Shown piece after piece: positions 16,950 to 26,901 of a DNA stretch of 64,000 bases. Position 1 is the stretch's first letter, and each line of letters opens with the position of its first letter. Source of the stretch: Prosthecobacter sp. (lineage in GTDB: Bacteria; Verrucomicrobiota; Verrucomicrobiia; Verrucomicrobiales; Verrucomicrobiaceae); assembly GCF_020439865.1 (NCBI RefSeq), contig NZ_JAGRPF010000006.1, positions 1 through 64,000 on the forward strand, in the 5' to 3' direction. Below the pieces are notes generated by a model, which worked only from the letters and a program-made list of their open reading frames with translations, did no database searches and was not told the origin of the DNA. The position numbers and the translations under genes were made by a program.

Positions 16950-19900
16950 ATGCGTTTCCGCCTCCTGCTGGCCTTTGCGGCCGCTATTTCTCTCTTTCTT
17001 CTTTTCCGGCCTGCACCGCAGGAACGACTTCAGGCCACGGTGGTGACGCAGAGGACCGACCATCGCGGGACGGGATCCAGGCAATCAACAGAGCAGACAC
17101 CGCCGACGGGTCCCTCTATTATGGCAGGACGGGAGATTCAAAAAGTTCCCACGACTCCTGTTAACGACTTGATGGCCAGTTTTGACGCGTGGACCGAGGA
17201 GTATCTGAAGGCAGATGCCGCCGGGAAAGCCGCTCTGATCGAGGAAGGTGTGAAACTGGCCGCTGCGAGGCGTCCTCTGTTTAAACAGCTGATCAAGGAC
17301 GACCCGCGGTCGGCACTGGCGCGTGCGGTGCCGATGGTGGTGCGGCAAAAGCTGCCAGCAGAGGTTCTTGCCTTGCTGGAGACGCGGATCAACCAGCGTG
17401 CGGTCGTTTCGACGTATCAAGGTGTGCCTGCGGAGGGTGATTCACTGCCTTTGCCGGGGCAGACGTTGACTCATCGCATCGCGCAAACGAAGGGCGATGG
17501 TGCCTTCAACCTGCATGTCTTCGGGCGCCGCGCGGAGATTGTCGTCACCGTGCCGAACGCTGCGATCAACGGTGTCGGCATTGATCGTGAAATTGCTGCC
17601 AGCGAGAGTCCGGTGCGGGTGCTTGAAGTCGGTGAGGTGCCCGATTCGACGAAGAAGCAGGTGGCGGTGTGTCCGGTCAGCGGCTTGAAAACCGCCAGCG
17701 AGGACCAGATTGCCGAACCCATCACCGCCGAACAGGCCGAGACGGTGATCGAGACGCCTGAGGAGGTGATTCATCTGTGCGGCGGTTACCACAAACCCAT
17801 CGTCGAGGAGCAGTACATTCAGGGCGAAGGCACCACCGGCGGCCCCGTTTTGCTTACGGGCGTGCTGCCAGCCCCGCCGACACCGGCGGTAGGGCAGTTG
17901 AAGGTGCTGTACATCCCGATGACGTTTCAGGATCAGAACGACCGCCTGCCGACGGAATCGAAGAGCTACGAGATCATGCGCAACGTGGCGGACTACTATT
18001 CCAAGTCGTCGTTTGGCAAGCTGACCACGCAGACGACTGTGACGCCGCATGTGAAGCTGTCGAAGAACGAGGCCTGGTATGTGCAGCGGGACACGTCAAA
18101 CGGAGGGGACATCGATGGACTGAGCCTTGAAATGGCCCATGCGCGTGAGGAGGCGAGGAAGCTGGGATTCGACTACAATGACTACGATGTGACGGTGCTG
18201 CGCTTGATTGGCGGGGCGCGGGCCACGGGTGGCTGGGGCGGCGGCGGCAATGTGTGGGTCTATGGTGACAGCGTGGGCGTCACGGCGCATGAGATCGGGC
18301 ACACCTTCGGGCTCGCGCATGCAAACTTTTGGGACACGGCAGGCACCAGCGCCATCGGTCCGGGGGCGAATGCAGAGTATGGTGACAGCTACGATGTGAT
18401 GGGCGGCGGCGGCGTGCCGAACGACCACTACAATGCGGCGGCCAAGGTGCAGGTGAAGTGGCTGCCGCAGAGCTACGTGCAGAGTGTGACCACCAGCGGT
18501 CTTTACCGTGTTTATGCCTTCGACCAGCCGGTGCTCGATCCGCGCAATCGCTATGCGATGACGATCACGAAGGACTCGCAGCGTACTTATTGGGGCGAAG
18601 TGCGGCAGCTTTACAACGGCAGCGCATCGCGTCCTTGGGCGGACAAGGGCATCATTCTCGGATGGAAGTATCCCAGCGGCAGCGGGAGCAACATCCAGCT
18701 CATCGACACCACGCCGGGCTCTCCCTACAACAAAGATGACGCTGCGATCGCGCTCGGGCAGACGTTTGGCGACACCGAGGCCGGCATTTTCATGACCACC
18801 ATCGGCGTGAGCACGACGACGCCGAAATACGTCGATGTGCTGATCAACATGGGTGACTTCAGCGGCAACACGCCGCCCACTTTGTCTCTGGCGGCTTCTG
18901 CCAATGTGGTGCCCAAAAACGCGACGGTGACGTTCACCGCCACGGCGGAGGATCTGGACGGCGACACGCTGGCCTACCAGTGGCAGCACTGGGGTGACAC
19001 GGCGGTGAAGATCGTTTCGCCGAATTCTCCCGTCATCACTCGGACGTTTTCCACCGAAGGCAGCTATGTGGTGAGTTGTACCGTCAGTGACATGAAGGGC
19101 GGCAGCATCACCCGAACCACCTTGATCACCGTGGGCAACGGCGGCGGCAAATACACGATTAGCGGTCGTGTCACCGCAGGCGGCGTGGGGTTGCCGGGAG
19201 TTTTGCTCACGGCCAACGGCACGAACCCGACCATCACCGACTCCGAGGGGTGGTACACGATCGCCAATCTCGCGGCGAACACCTACAGCGTCACACCGCT
19301 GCTTTACGGCTACTCGTTTGGCGAGCTGTTCAACAACAGCATCACCGTGGCCCCCAATTTCGCAGGCGCCGACTTTGAGGCGGAGGGGTTGCCCATGGTT
19401 TCTCTCACCGCCATCGATGCCAGCGCCACCGAAGACGCGGCCGGGGAGACCGCCACCTTCCGGCTAACACGCACCGGCGACACCGCAGTGCCTTTGACCG
19501 TCAACATCAATCCTGCCATCGGCACCGCCGCCGTTGCCGACTACACGCTGGCACCGGCATTGATCACGGGCACGGGCGGTTTCAGCACCTTCATCATCCT
19601 GGCAGACTCCAGCACGCTGGACGTGGTGCTCACGCCGAACACGGACACGGCGGTGGAAGGCCCGGAAACGGTGAAATTTGCCCTCGCTGCAGGCAGCGGC
19701 TACTTGGTCGCACCCAATGCGGGCAGCGCGCAGGTGGTCATCGAAGATAATGACACGGTGTTGCCAAAGGTCAGCATTTTGGCCACGACCGACACTGTGG
19801 ACGAGGGTGTTGCAGCACCCGGGGTTTTTACGGTCAGCCGCACCGGCAGTACGGCGGCGGATTTGACGGTGAGCTATAGCGTCGGTGGTTCGGCGGTGGC

Positions 19901-22900
19901 AGGAGCGGACTATGCGACGCTCAGTGGCAGCGTTTTGATCCCTGCTGGAAGCAGCTCGGCGGTGGTGAATGTCACGCCGCTGCAGGACACGCAGGTGGAG
20001 CCGCTGGAGACAGTCACACTGACCCTCAGTGCGAATGCTGGATATGTTCTGGAGCCGACAGCGACGACCGCCACGGTCAGCTTGTTCGACGACGATACCA
20101 ATGTGGTCACACTTTCCGTCACCGATGCCACCGCGCAGGAGGTGGATCTCAGCGTGCCGGGGAGTGTGGCCGACACGGGCACGTTTCTGGTCACTCGCAG
20201 CGGGGATTTGAGCGCTTCGCTGACGGTTTACTATTCCGTGGCCGGCAGTCCGAGCACGGGAGTGCCGGCGATTCACGGCGTGGATTATGAGGCGCTGCCA
20301 GGAGCCGTGCAGATCCCCGCAGGCTCGAAATCGGCCGCGATCACGATCGTTCCGCGCTGGGATGGCTTTGGCGAAACAGCAGAGCAGGTGCTTCTCCAAC
20401 TCGGCGCGGGCCCCACGGACTATCGGCTGGGTGACACGACCTCCGGCACGGTGACGATCAATGACAGCGCCGCATCCAACGCTCCCTACGTCGAGGTGGC
20501 AGGCCAGACGAGTGCTGTGGAAGGCGGAACTTCGGGTGTGATTCGTTTTTCGATCAAAGGCAGCATTGCAGGCACAGTCAGCGTACCTTTCAGCCTCGAC
20601 GGCACGGCCGTCCGCACCACGGACTATACGGTGACGCTGCCTTCGTCCCCTGCCGGCAGCACTTTCGATGCGGCCAGCGGGACGGGCGTGATCGTGATGA
20701 ACAGCAGCGGCAGCACCGCGTCCACGGTCGATCTCACGTTTGTGCCGGTCAATGATACGGATTTGGAGGACATCGAAAGCATCATCTGCACGATCACTTC
20801 CAGCCCGTCGATCTCCACCTACGCGCCGACGAGCAGCGCCAGCATCTGGCTGCGAGACAATGACCAGCCGACGGTGTGGGTGGACTCGCAGGTGGGCACG
20901 AGTGCGCTCACCATCAATCGAATCGTCGAAGGAGCCACGACCTCGCCGTTCAAGTTTTACGCGTCGCGGACCGGTTCCACTACTTCGGCGCTCACGCTCA
21001 ATTTCTCGCTGCAAGGCACGGCGACGCCCGGGACGGACTACAATGTCACCACCAGTGGCACGCTCACCTTCAACAACGGCACGCGCACCGGCACGCTGAC
21101 CATTCCTGCCACCGCCTCGGGTGCGGACGTGACGCTTAACCTTACTGGCACGAACGACACGGACATCGAGGGCACGGAAACGATCATCCTTCATCTTGAA
21201 GCGGGAAGTTACTCCAGAACTCCCGATGCCACCATTTACCTGGACGACAACGACACCACGACCCAGACCGTTGCTTTTGCGAGCAACGGTTCTTCGGGCG
21301 CGGAGAGCGTTGCAACAGTCAATGTGCCAGTGACGCTCGCCTCGCCATCGGTGGGCATCACCACCGTGGATTATTATGTCGATTCTGGGGCGCGTGCGTC
21401 TGTCACCGGGACCACCACTGTTCCGACGCTGCCGTACTGGACGCGTGTGGTGCGCGCGGACAATGTGCTGACGAGTTATGTCTCCTCGGACGGGGAGCAC
21501 TGGCAGATGGTCAGCACGCCGCAGACGATCAGCCTCGTCACCAATGGATACACAGTCGGACTGGTGGCCATGTCATCGTCCTCCGGCGTCAGTTGCACCG
21601 CCACGCTCGACAATTTCAGCATCACTGGTCTTGATGCTGGTGGCGCGGCGAGTGCGTCGACTTTTGGCAGCATCGGCACGACCAATCCTGCCAGCAGCAG
21701 CAGTGAAAGCGGCGGCGTTTTCACACTCAATGCCGGAGGGGCCGGCCTTAGCACGAGCAGCACTTCTGACACGTCCTGCTATGTGTCCCACGTCATCACC
21801 AATTCCACCAACTGCATCGTCACCGCGCGTGTGGTCAGCATCGCCAACGGCAACAACACCTCGCGTGCCGGTGTGACGATCCGCGACAGCACCGCCACGA
21901 CCTCCAAGCACATGGCCATGCTTGCCGAGAAAGCGGGCACGGCGCGCACCATCCGGCGCATCTCCACGAGCGCCAGTTCGGCCACCACGACCATTGTGCG
22001 GCCTTACTGGGTGCGGTTGCAGCGCGTGGGCTCGGTGTTCAGCGCGTGGGCTTCGCCTGACGGCGGCACGTGGACGCAGACCAGCACGGATCAAACCATT
22101 CCGATGGGCATCGACGTGCAGGCGGGCCTGGCGGTCAGTTCCAGGTCGAACGGCACGCTTTCCACGGCCATCTTCGACAACGTCACGATCAACAACGTGC
22201 CTGCCAGCGGTCTCACCGGTCGGACGATCGGTTTTGTGAACGCGCAGGGATCAGACAGTCTCGACGCAGGAACCTACACGGTCAGTGGTTCAGGGGCTGC
22301 CATCGGCGGCACCGGAGATGCATGCCACTTCGTCGCCACCACGCTCACGGGTGATTTCAATCTGGTGGCGCGGGTCATCTCGCAGACCGGCGGTGCCACC
22401 ACTGCACAGGCGGGGGTGATGGTGCGCGACAACCATGGTTACCGCGCCATGTCCGCCTACCATGGCGTGGTGGCCAATGCGCGCACGGAGTTCATCTACC
22501 GCAACTCCACGGTGACGAACGCCTTTGGCACAGGCGTGGATTTCTCGCTCGCAAACGGCACTCTCACCTTCAACAACAACGAGCAGACCAAGGACATCGT
22601 GCTCAACATCACGGACGACACGATTCCGGAGCCGAATGAGTCGGTGACCATATTCCTGCGCAATCCAACTGCCGCGATGCTTGGCTCGCAGACCTATTTT
22701 ACCTACGTCATCAACGACGATGACACGCCGCCGGTCCTGCCGCTTGTCGGATTCGCACAGACGAGCAGCAGCGCGGTCGAGGCGGCGGCCGGCACGCAGG
22801 AAATCGCCGTCAGCCTCAGCGCGCCTGCGGATTCCGCCATCAGCGTGGACTTTACCGTCGGTGGAACTGCCACCAGCGGGAGCGATTTCACCCTCTCCGC

Positions 22901-25844
22901 AGGCACGGTGACCTTTGCTCCCGGAGAGACTGTGCAGACCATCCCGCTCGTCATCTATGATGATGCCGTCGTCGAGTCGAACGAGACCGTGGTGCTGACC
23001 CTGACGAATCCCGTCGGCGCAGCCATCGACACGCAGGACACGCACACCTTCACCATCACCGATGACGACCTGCCCGTCGTCAGCATTGTCGCCACGGATG
23101 CCAGTGCCTCGGAAACTGGGCCCGATCCGGGAGTCTTCACGATCAGCCGCACGGGTGCCACCACTGCGGACCTCGTCGTTTCCCTCACACGTTCAGGCAC
23201 GGCAGCGAACAACACGGACTACGCTTCGATCAGCACCACCAGCACGTTCAATTTCTCGATTCCCATCGGGCAATCCTCCGCCACCATCACGATCTCGCCG
23301 CTGAATGACTCGACCAACGAGGTGACTGAGACCGTGATTCTCACGGTGAACTCCTCCGCGGGTGTTTATACCGTGGGATCGCCTTCCGCGGCCACCGTGA
23401 CCCTTTTGGACAACGACCGCAGCACCGTCACGATCGCCGCCACGGACGGCATTGCCTCCGAGAGCGCGGGAAACACCGGCACCTTCACCATCACGCGCAC
23501 CGCGCCCACCACCGGCACGTTGAGCGTGGCCTTCACCGTCACCGGCACGGCTCTCAGCGGTTCGGACTATGCCGCGCTCACCTCTCCCTTCACCTTCAGC
23601 GCCGGAGAGGTCAGCCGCACGTTCACCATCACGCCGGTGGACGACTTGCTCACGGAAGGGGATGAAACGGTCCTCATGCAGCTTTCCAGCGGCAGTTACG
23701 ACATCGGTGGAGACGGTTACGACGAGGTGGCGATCCAGGACAATGACTTCCCGCCGGTCGTTTCCATCGTCAGTCCGACCAGCGACGGCAATCTGGTCGC
23801 CAGCGGCCAGGGTATCATCGTTTCCGCCACCGCCACGGACGATGGATCGCCCGCAGCGCTCAGCACGACGTGGAGCCAGGTCAGCGGACCGGGCACGGCC
23901 ACGTTTGCCGCGCCTTCCGCACTCAGCAGCGCGGTGACGTTCAGCGCGGACGGCGTCTATGTGTTGCAATTCTCAGCCACGGACACGCAGTTCACCGTCG
24001 GCACACAGGTCACGGTCATCGTCGGTGCCGACATCGCCGCGGAGGAATGGATTGCGCAGGACATGAGCCCCACCACGAAGCAGCGCGGTCAGACGGCGAA
24101 GGTGGGATTCAGCCTTCTCCTCACCGGCATGGGCGCCGGATACACTGGCACCACCACTGACGCCGCGCACATCATGGCCAGGCAGGTCACGGGAAACGGC
24201 AGCATCATGGCGCGCATTACCTCGCTCTCAGGTCCGGCGGCCACGCCGCTCGCGGGCGTCACCATTCGCGACAGCCTGAATCGCAGCGTGCGTCGTGCCG
24301 TCTTGGGCTATTCGAACGGCACGCTCCAGCTCCGCATGCGCACATCCGTGAGCACCAACGACACGGCGGTCACGCAGTCCGGCATTACGCTGCCGGTATG
24401 GGTGAAACTGGAGCGCGACAGCGCCAGTCAGCAGATAACCGGTTCCTACGCGTCCGATTCCGGCGGCACGCCTGGCTCTTGGACGGTGATTGGCAGTCCC
24501 ACGGTGGTTTCGATGCTCAACGACGTCACTGTGATGGGTCTCACGGCCACCGGCAACAGCGCCACCGCCGGGCAGCTTTGCACCGCTGCCTTCGACAATG
24601 TCACGCTTACGCCCGCTCCCTCCGGCCCGGCTTTGCTCACGGAAAATTTTGGCACTTCTCCCTCCACACAGGCTACGTTCGCCTTCGACGGTACCACCTA
24701 CACCATCGGCGCCGCCGACAGCATGGATGGAAACGGCGCCTTCTACGGCTGGCAGTATCAGGGGGACCTCATGGTCACCGCGAAGCTCGTGGACGCCAAC
24801 AGCGGCGCCCTCAACGCAAAGTCCGGCATCATGATCCGCGAGAGCATGGACAACGGCGGCTACTCCCACGTCGGACGCATTCCCACTGGTTCGTTCAACG
24901 GCTACATCTGGCGCAGCGTGGCGGCTGGCGCAACGGGCGGCGTGCCCAGTTTCACCGGCAAGATCCGCTGGATGCGCCTCATCCGTGAAGGCAACCGCAT
25001 CACCGCCTTCCACGCCGCGGATTCTGGCGGTGCTCCTGGCACGTGGACTCAGCTTGGTTCCCCGCGCACCATCATCATGACCCCGCGGGTCTTCGTCGGC
25101 TTCGCCGTGGACAATGCCGGGGGCACGGCGGGTGTGCTGAATGTCGCCAAGTTCTCCAATCTCACCGTCGTACCGCTCAACCGCGCCCCGAACATTCTCC
25201 TCGCGAGTGTGGGGGACATCTCGCCCGTCTCCCTTGATGCCACCGTGTCCGACGACAGCTTTCCGCTTCCTGTCAGCCTCACCACGAATTGGAGCCAGAC
25301 CGGCGGGCCCTCATCACTCGTCTTTGGCAATCCATCCGCCATCGACACCACCGCGGCGCTCATGTTGAACGGAATCCATACCGTGCGCCTCACGGCGGAC
25401 GACAGCGCGATCAGCAGCTTCCGGGATCTGAGCGTCACCGCCTACACCAGCCCCTTCGCCAAGTGGCTCGTCACCACCAGCACCGGCGATGGCGACAACA
25501 GCCTTGCGGAAGCCTCCGCTGACTCCGATGGCGACGGGCTCGTAAATTTGCTGGAGTATGCCGTCGGCACCAATGGTGCGATCCAAAACGGCAGTCCGCA
25601 GGTTGTCACGCTCTCCCCCGTCAGCTCCGAGCGGTACCTCCGCATTGCCATTCCGAAGAATCCCGACGCCACTGATGTCATCTTCACGGTCCAGGCCACC
25701 AGTGACATCTCCCAGCCTGCCAGCTGGTCCTCCGCGGGCCTGATCATCGAGTTGGACACCTCCTCACAACTGATCGTGCGGGACAGCGTCCCCGTCAGCT
25801 CCGGCCAGCCGCGTTTCATGCGGGTCAAAGTGGAACGCCAGTAA
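16950..25844 (+). CDS. giant secreted metzincin-type protease with Calx-beta, PKD and lectin-like modules
   Basis: 2,964 residues. The ATG at 16950 opens the signal/anchor MRFRLLLAFAAAISLFLLF; a TTG six codons earlier is less likely. Order: protease region about 310-640 with zinc site HEIGHTFGLAH (H447, E448, H451, H457) and Met-turn DVMG (M484); PKD-like 638-728; carboxypeptidase-regulatory-like 730-815; five Calx-beta domains 816-1434; one Calx-beta split into 1437-1481 and 1851-1925 around lectin-like (DUF1349/concanavalin-type) modules; three Calx-beta 1929-2266; PKD-like 2267-2359; two lectin-like modules 2360-2745; PKD-like 2745-2834; C-terminal region 2835-2964 with DSDGDGLVNLLEYAVGT, common at the ends of exported Verrucomicrobial proteins. 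Calx-beta domains bind calcium and usually end in DDND/EDND here. Likely a surface or secreted protease; substrate unknown. The SGNH gene follows 60 bases later. Confidence 0.93.
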   Translation: MRFRLLLAFAAAISLFLLFRPAPQERLQATVVTQRTDHRGTGSRQSTEQTPPTGPSIMAGREIQKVPTTPVNDLMASFDAWTEEYLKADAAGKAALIEEGVKLAAARRPLFKQLIKDDPRSALARAVPMVVRQKLPAEVLALLETRINQRAVVSTYQGVPAEGDSLPLPGQTLTHRIAQTKGDGAFNLHVFGRRAEIVVTVPNAAINGVGIDREIAASESPVRVLEVGEVPDSTKKQVAVCPVSGLKTASEDQIAEPITAEQAETVIETPEEVIHLCGGYHKPIVEEQYIQGEGTTGGPVLLTGVLPAPPTPAVGQLKVLYIPMTFQDQNDRLPTESKSYEIMRNVADYYSKSSFGKLTTQTTVTPHVKLSKNEAWYVQRDTSNGGDIDGLSLEMAHAREEARKLGFDYNDYDVTVLRLIGGARATGGWGGGGNVWVYGDSVGVTAHEIGHTFGLAHANFWDTAGTSAIGPGANAEYGDSYDVMGGGGVPNDHYNAAAKVQVKWLPQSYVQSVTTSGLYRVYAFDQPVLDPRNRYAMTITKDSQRTYWGEVRQLYNGSASRPWADKGIILGWKYPSGSGSNIQLIDTTPGSPYNKDDAAIALGQTFGDTEAGIFMTTIGVSTTTPKYVDVLINMGDFSGNTPPTLSLAASANVVPKNATVTFTATAEDLDGDTLAYQWQHWGDTAVKIVSPNSPVITRTFSTEGSYVVSCTVSDMKGGSITRTTLITVGNGGGKYTISGRVTAGGVGLPGVLLTANGTNPTITDSEGWYTIANLAANTYSVTPLLYGYSFGELFNNSITVAPNFAGADFEAEGLPMVSLTAIDASATEDAAGETATFRLTRTGDTAVPLTVNINPAIGTAAVADYTLAPALITGTGGFSTFIILADSSTLDVVLTPNTDTAVEGPETVKFALAAGSGYLVAPNAGSAQVVIEDNDTVLPKVSILATTDTVDEGVAAPGVFTVSRTGSTAADLTVSYSVGGSAVAGADYATLSGSVLIPAGSSSAVVNVTPLQDTQVEPLETVTLTLSANAGYVLEPTATTATVSLFDDDTNVVTLSVTDATAQEVDLSVPGSVADTGTFLVTRSGDLSASLTVYYSVAGSPSTGVPAIHGVDYEALPGAVQIPAGSKSAAITIVPRWDGFGETAEQVLLQLGAGPTDYRLGDTTSGTVTINDSAASNAPYVEVAGQTSAVEGGTSGVIRFSIKGSIAGTVSVPFSLDGTAVRTTDYTVTLPSSPAGSTFDAASGTGVIVMNSSGSTASTVDLTFVPVNDTDLEDIESIICTITSSPSISTYAPTSSASIWLRDNDQPTVWVDSQVGTSALTINRIVEGATTSPFKFYASRTGSTTSALTLNFSLQGTATPGTDYNVTTSGTLTFNNGTRTGTLTIPATASGADVTLNLTGTNDTDIEGTETIILHLEAGSYSRTPDATIYLDDNDTTTQTVAFASNGSSGAESVATVNVPVTLASPSVGITTVDYYVDSGARASVTGTTTVPTLPYWTRVVRADNVLTSYVSSDGEHWQMVSTPQTISLVTNGYTVGLVAMSSSSGVSCTATLDNFSITGLDAGGAASASTFGSIGTTNPASSSSESGGVFTLNAGGAGLSTSSTSDTSCYVSHVITNSTNCIVTARVVSIANGNNTSRAGVTIRDSTATTSKHMAMLAEKAGTARTIRRISTSASSATTTIVRPYWVRLQRVGSVFSAWASPDGGTWTQTSTDQTIPMGIDVQAGLAVSSRSNGTLSTAIFDNVTINNVPASGLTGRTIGFVNAQGSDSLDAGTYTVSGSGAAIGGTGDACHFVATTLTGDFNLVARVISQTGGATTAQAGVMVRDNHGYRAMSAYHGVVANARTEFIYRNSTVTNAFGTGVDFSLANGTLTFNNNEQTKDIVLNITDDTIPEPNESVTIFLRNPTAAMLGSQTYFTYVINDDDTPPVLPLVGFAQTSSSAVEAAAGTQEIAVSLSAPADSAISVDFTVGGTATSGSDFTLSAGTVTFAPGETVQTIPLVIYDDAVVESNETVVLTLTNPVGAAIDTQDTHTFTITDDDLPVVSIVATDASASETGPDPGVFTISRTGATTADLVVSLTRSGTAANNTDYASISTTSTFNFSIPIGQSSATITISPLNDSTNEVTETVILTVNSSAGVYTVGSPSAATVTLLDNDRSTVTIAATDGIASESAGNTGTFTITRTAPTTGTLSVAFTVTGTALSGSDYAALTSPFTFSAGEVSRTFTITPVDDLLTEGDETVLMQLSSGSYDIGGDGYDEVAIQDNDFPPVVSIVSPTSDGNLVASGQGIIVSATATDDGSPAALSTTWSQVSGPGTATFAAPSALSSAVTFSADGVYVLQFSATDTQFTVGTQVTVIVGADIAAEEWIAQDMSPTTKQRGQTAKVGFSLLLTGMGAGYTGTTTDAAHIMARQVTGNGSIMARITSLSGPAATPLAGVTIRDSLNRSVRRAVLGYSNGTLQLRMRTSVSTNDTAVTQSGITLPVWVKLERDSASQQITGSYASDSGGTPGSWTVIGSPTVVSMLNDVTVMGLTATGNSATAGQLCTAAFDNVTLTPAPSGPALLTENFGTSPSTQATFAFDGTTYTIGAADSMDGNGAFYGWQYQGDLMVTAKLVDANSGALNAKSGIMIRESMDNGGYSHVGRIPTGSFNGYIWRSVAAGATGGVPSFTGKIRWMRLIREGNRITAFHAADSGGAPGTWTQLGSPRTIIMTPRVFVGFAVDNAGGTAGVLNVAKFSNLTVVPLNRAPNILLASVGDISPVSLDATVSDDSFPLPVSLTTNWSQTGGPSSLVFGNPSAIDTTAALMLNGIHTVRLTADDSAISSFRDLSVTAYTSPFAKWLVTTSTGDGDNSLAEASADSDGDGLVNLLEYAVGTNGAIQNGSPQVVTLSPVSSERYLRIAIPKNPDATDVIFTVQATSDISQPASWSSAGLIIELDTSSQLIVRDSVPVSSGQPRFMRVKVERQ

Positions 25845-25904
25845 GAGGAAGACGTCGTTTGCAGGCTGGACAATCCGCGCCCCATCCGCTCAAATGGCGC
25901 CCGC

Positions 25905-26879
25905 ATGAATTTGAAACCCCTTGCCGGCCTTCTGGCGCTCGCGTGCGCCGCCATCTCTCCTGCACAAACGCCGGATGATCCTGCCGTGGCCGTCGCACCG
26001 CCACAGCCGAAGACTTTTGAATTCAAAGACGGCGATCGCCTTGTTTTGATCGGCAACACCGTGCTGGAGCGCGAGCAGGACTACGGCTCCTTCGAGCCCC
26101 GTCTCGATCTCGCCCTCGGTGAGACGAAAGTCACCGTGCGCAACCTCGCTTGGAGCGCGGACACCGTCTTCGGCCATGCACGCTCTTACTTCGGTCCGCC
26201 GGAAGAGGGCCTGCAGCGTCTGGCAGGGCATCTCGAGATGCTCAAGCCCACTGTCGTTTTGCTTTGCTACGGCTCCGAGCTTGCCTTCGAGCGTCTTGGC
26301 GGCCTGCCGGACTTCCTCACGGGCTATCGAAACCTCATTGAGCTCATCCGTGCGAAGTCTCCCGGCGTGCGCATCATCATCGCCTCCCCGCCGCCGTTGG
26401 AGACACTGCCGCCGCCGCTGCCGGATCTCAGCGCAGGAAACCGAAACCTCTCCAGCCTGCGTGATGCGCTGCACCGCTTCGCGCTGACGCAAAATGCGTT
26501 CTTTGTAGACTGGTTCGAGCTCATGGGCGGTCTGCCCAAGCCCGGCATCATCCGCAAGCCGCTCACCGAAAACGGCGTGCACTACACCCGTGAGGGCTAC
26601 GAAAAGCTCAGCGCGAAGCTCATCGAAGGCCTCGGTCTCAAGATGCCTGATGCTCCCTCGCCTGCGCTGGAAAACCTTCGCCGCGCCGTCATCGCCAAGG
26701 ACACGCTTTTCTTCAACCGCTGGCGTCCGCACAACGAGACCTACCTCTTCGGTTTCCGCAAACACGAGCAGGGCCAGAATGCGAAAGAGATTCCGATGTT
26801 CGACCCGCTGATCGCCCAAGGAGACGAAGCCATTCAGAAGCTCAAAGAAGAGGCGCTCGTGCAGGCCCGCAGGCCGTGA
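25905..26879 (+). CDS. exported SGNH/GDSL-fold protein with altered catalytic blocks
   Basis: 324 residues, signal peptide about 1-20 (ends ISPAQ). The fold is recognisable from block I LVLIGNT (residues about 46-52), block II RNLAWSADTV, block III LLCYGSELAF and block V ENGVHYTREGYEKL. Compared with canonical SGNH enzymes, GDS is GNT, GxND is GSEL and DxxH is NxxH, so the standard esterase triad is not intact. From memory, PVC proteins linked to heme dehydrogenases often show this variant, so it may be a distinct subfamily rather than decay. It shares strand with the preceding Calx-beta gene (60-base gap) and converges on the barrel gene with a 22-base gap and no hairpin. Confidence 0.8.
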   Translation: MNLKPLAGLLALACAAISPAQTPDDPAVAVAPPQPKTFEFKDGDRLVLIGNTVLEREQDYGSFEPRLDLALGETKVTVRNLAWSADTVFGHARSYFGPPEEGLQRLAGHLEMLKPTVVLLCYGSELAFERLGGLPDFLTGYRNLIELIRAKSPGVRIIIASPPPLETLPPPLPDLSAGNRNLSSLRDALHRFALTQNAFFVDWFELMGGLPKPGIIRKPLTENGVHYTREGYEKLSAKLIEGLGLKMPDAPSPALENLRRAVIAKDTLFFNRWRPHNETYLFGFRKHEQGQNAKEIPMFDPLIAQGDEAIQKLKEEALVQARRP

Positions 26880-26901
26880 TTTGAGACGCGTCCTGCTTCC
26901 A

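Noticed and set aside
19464..21500. Long minus-strand open frame of 678 codons.
   Set aside because: Arg/His-rich translation with no domain, fully antisense to Calx-beta domains that read normally on the plus strand.
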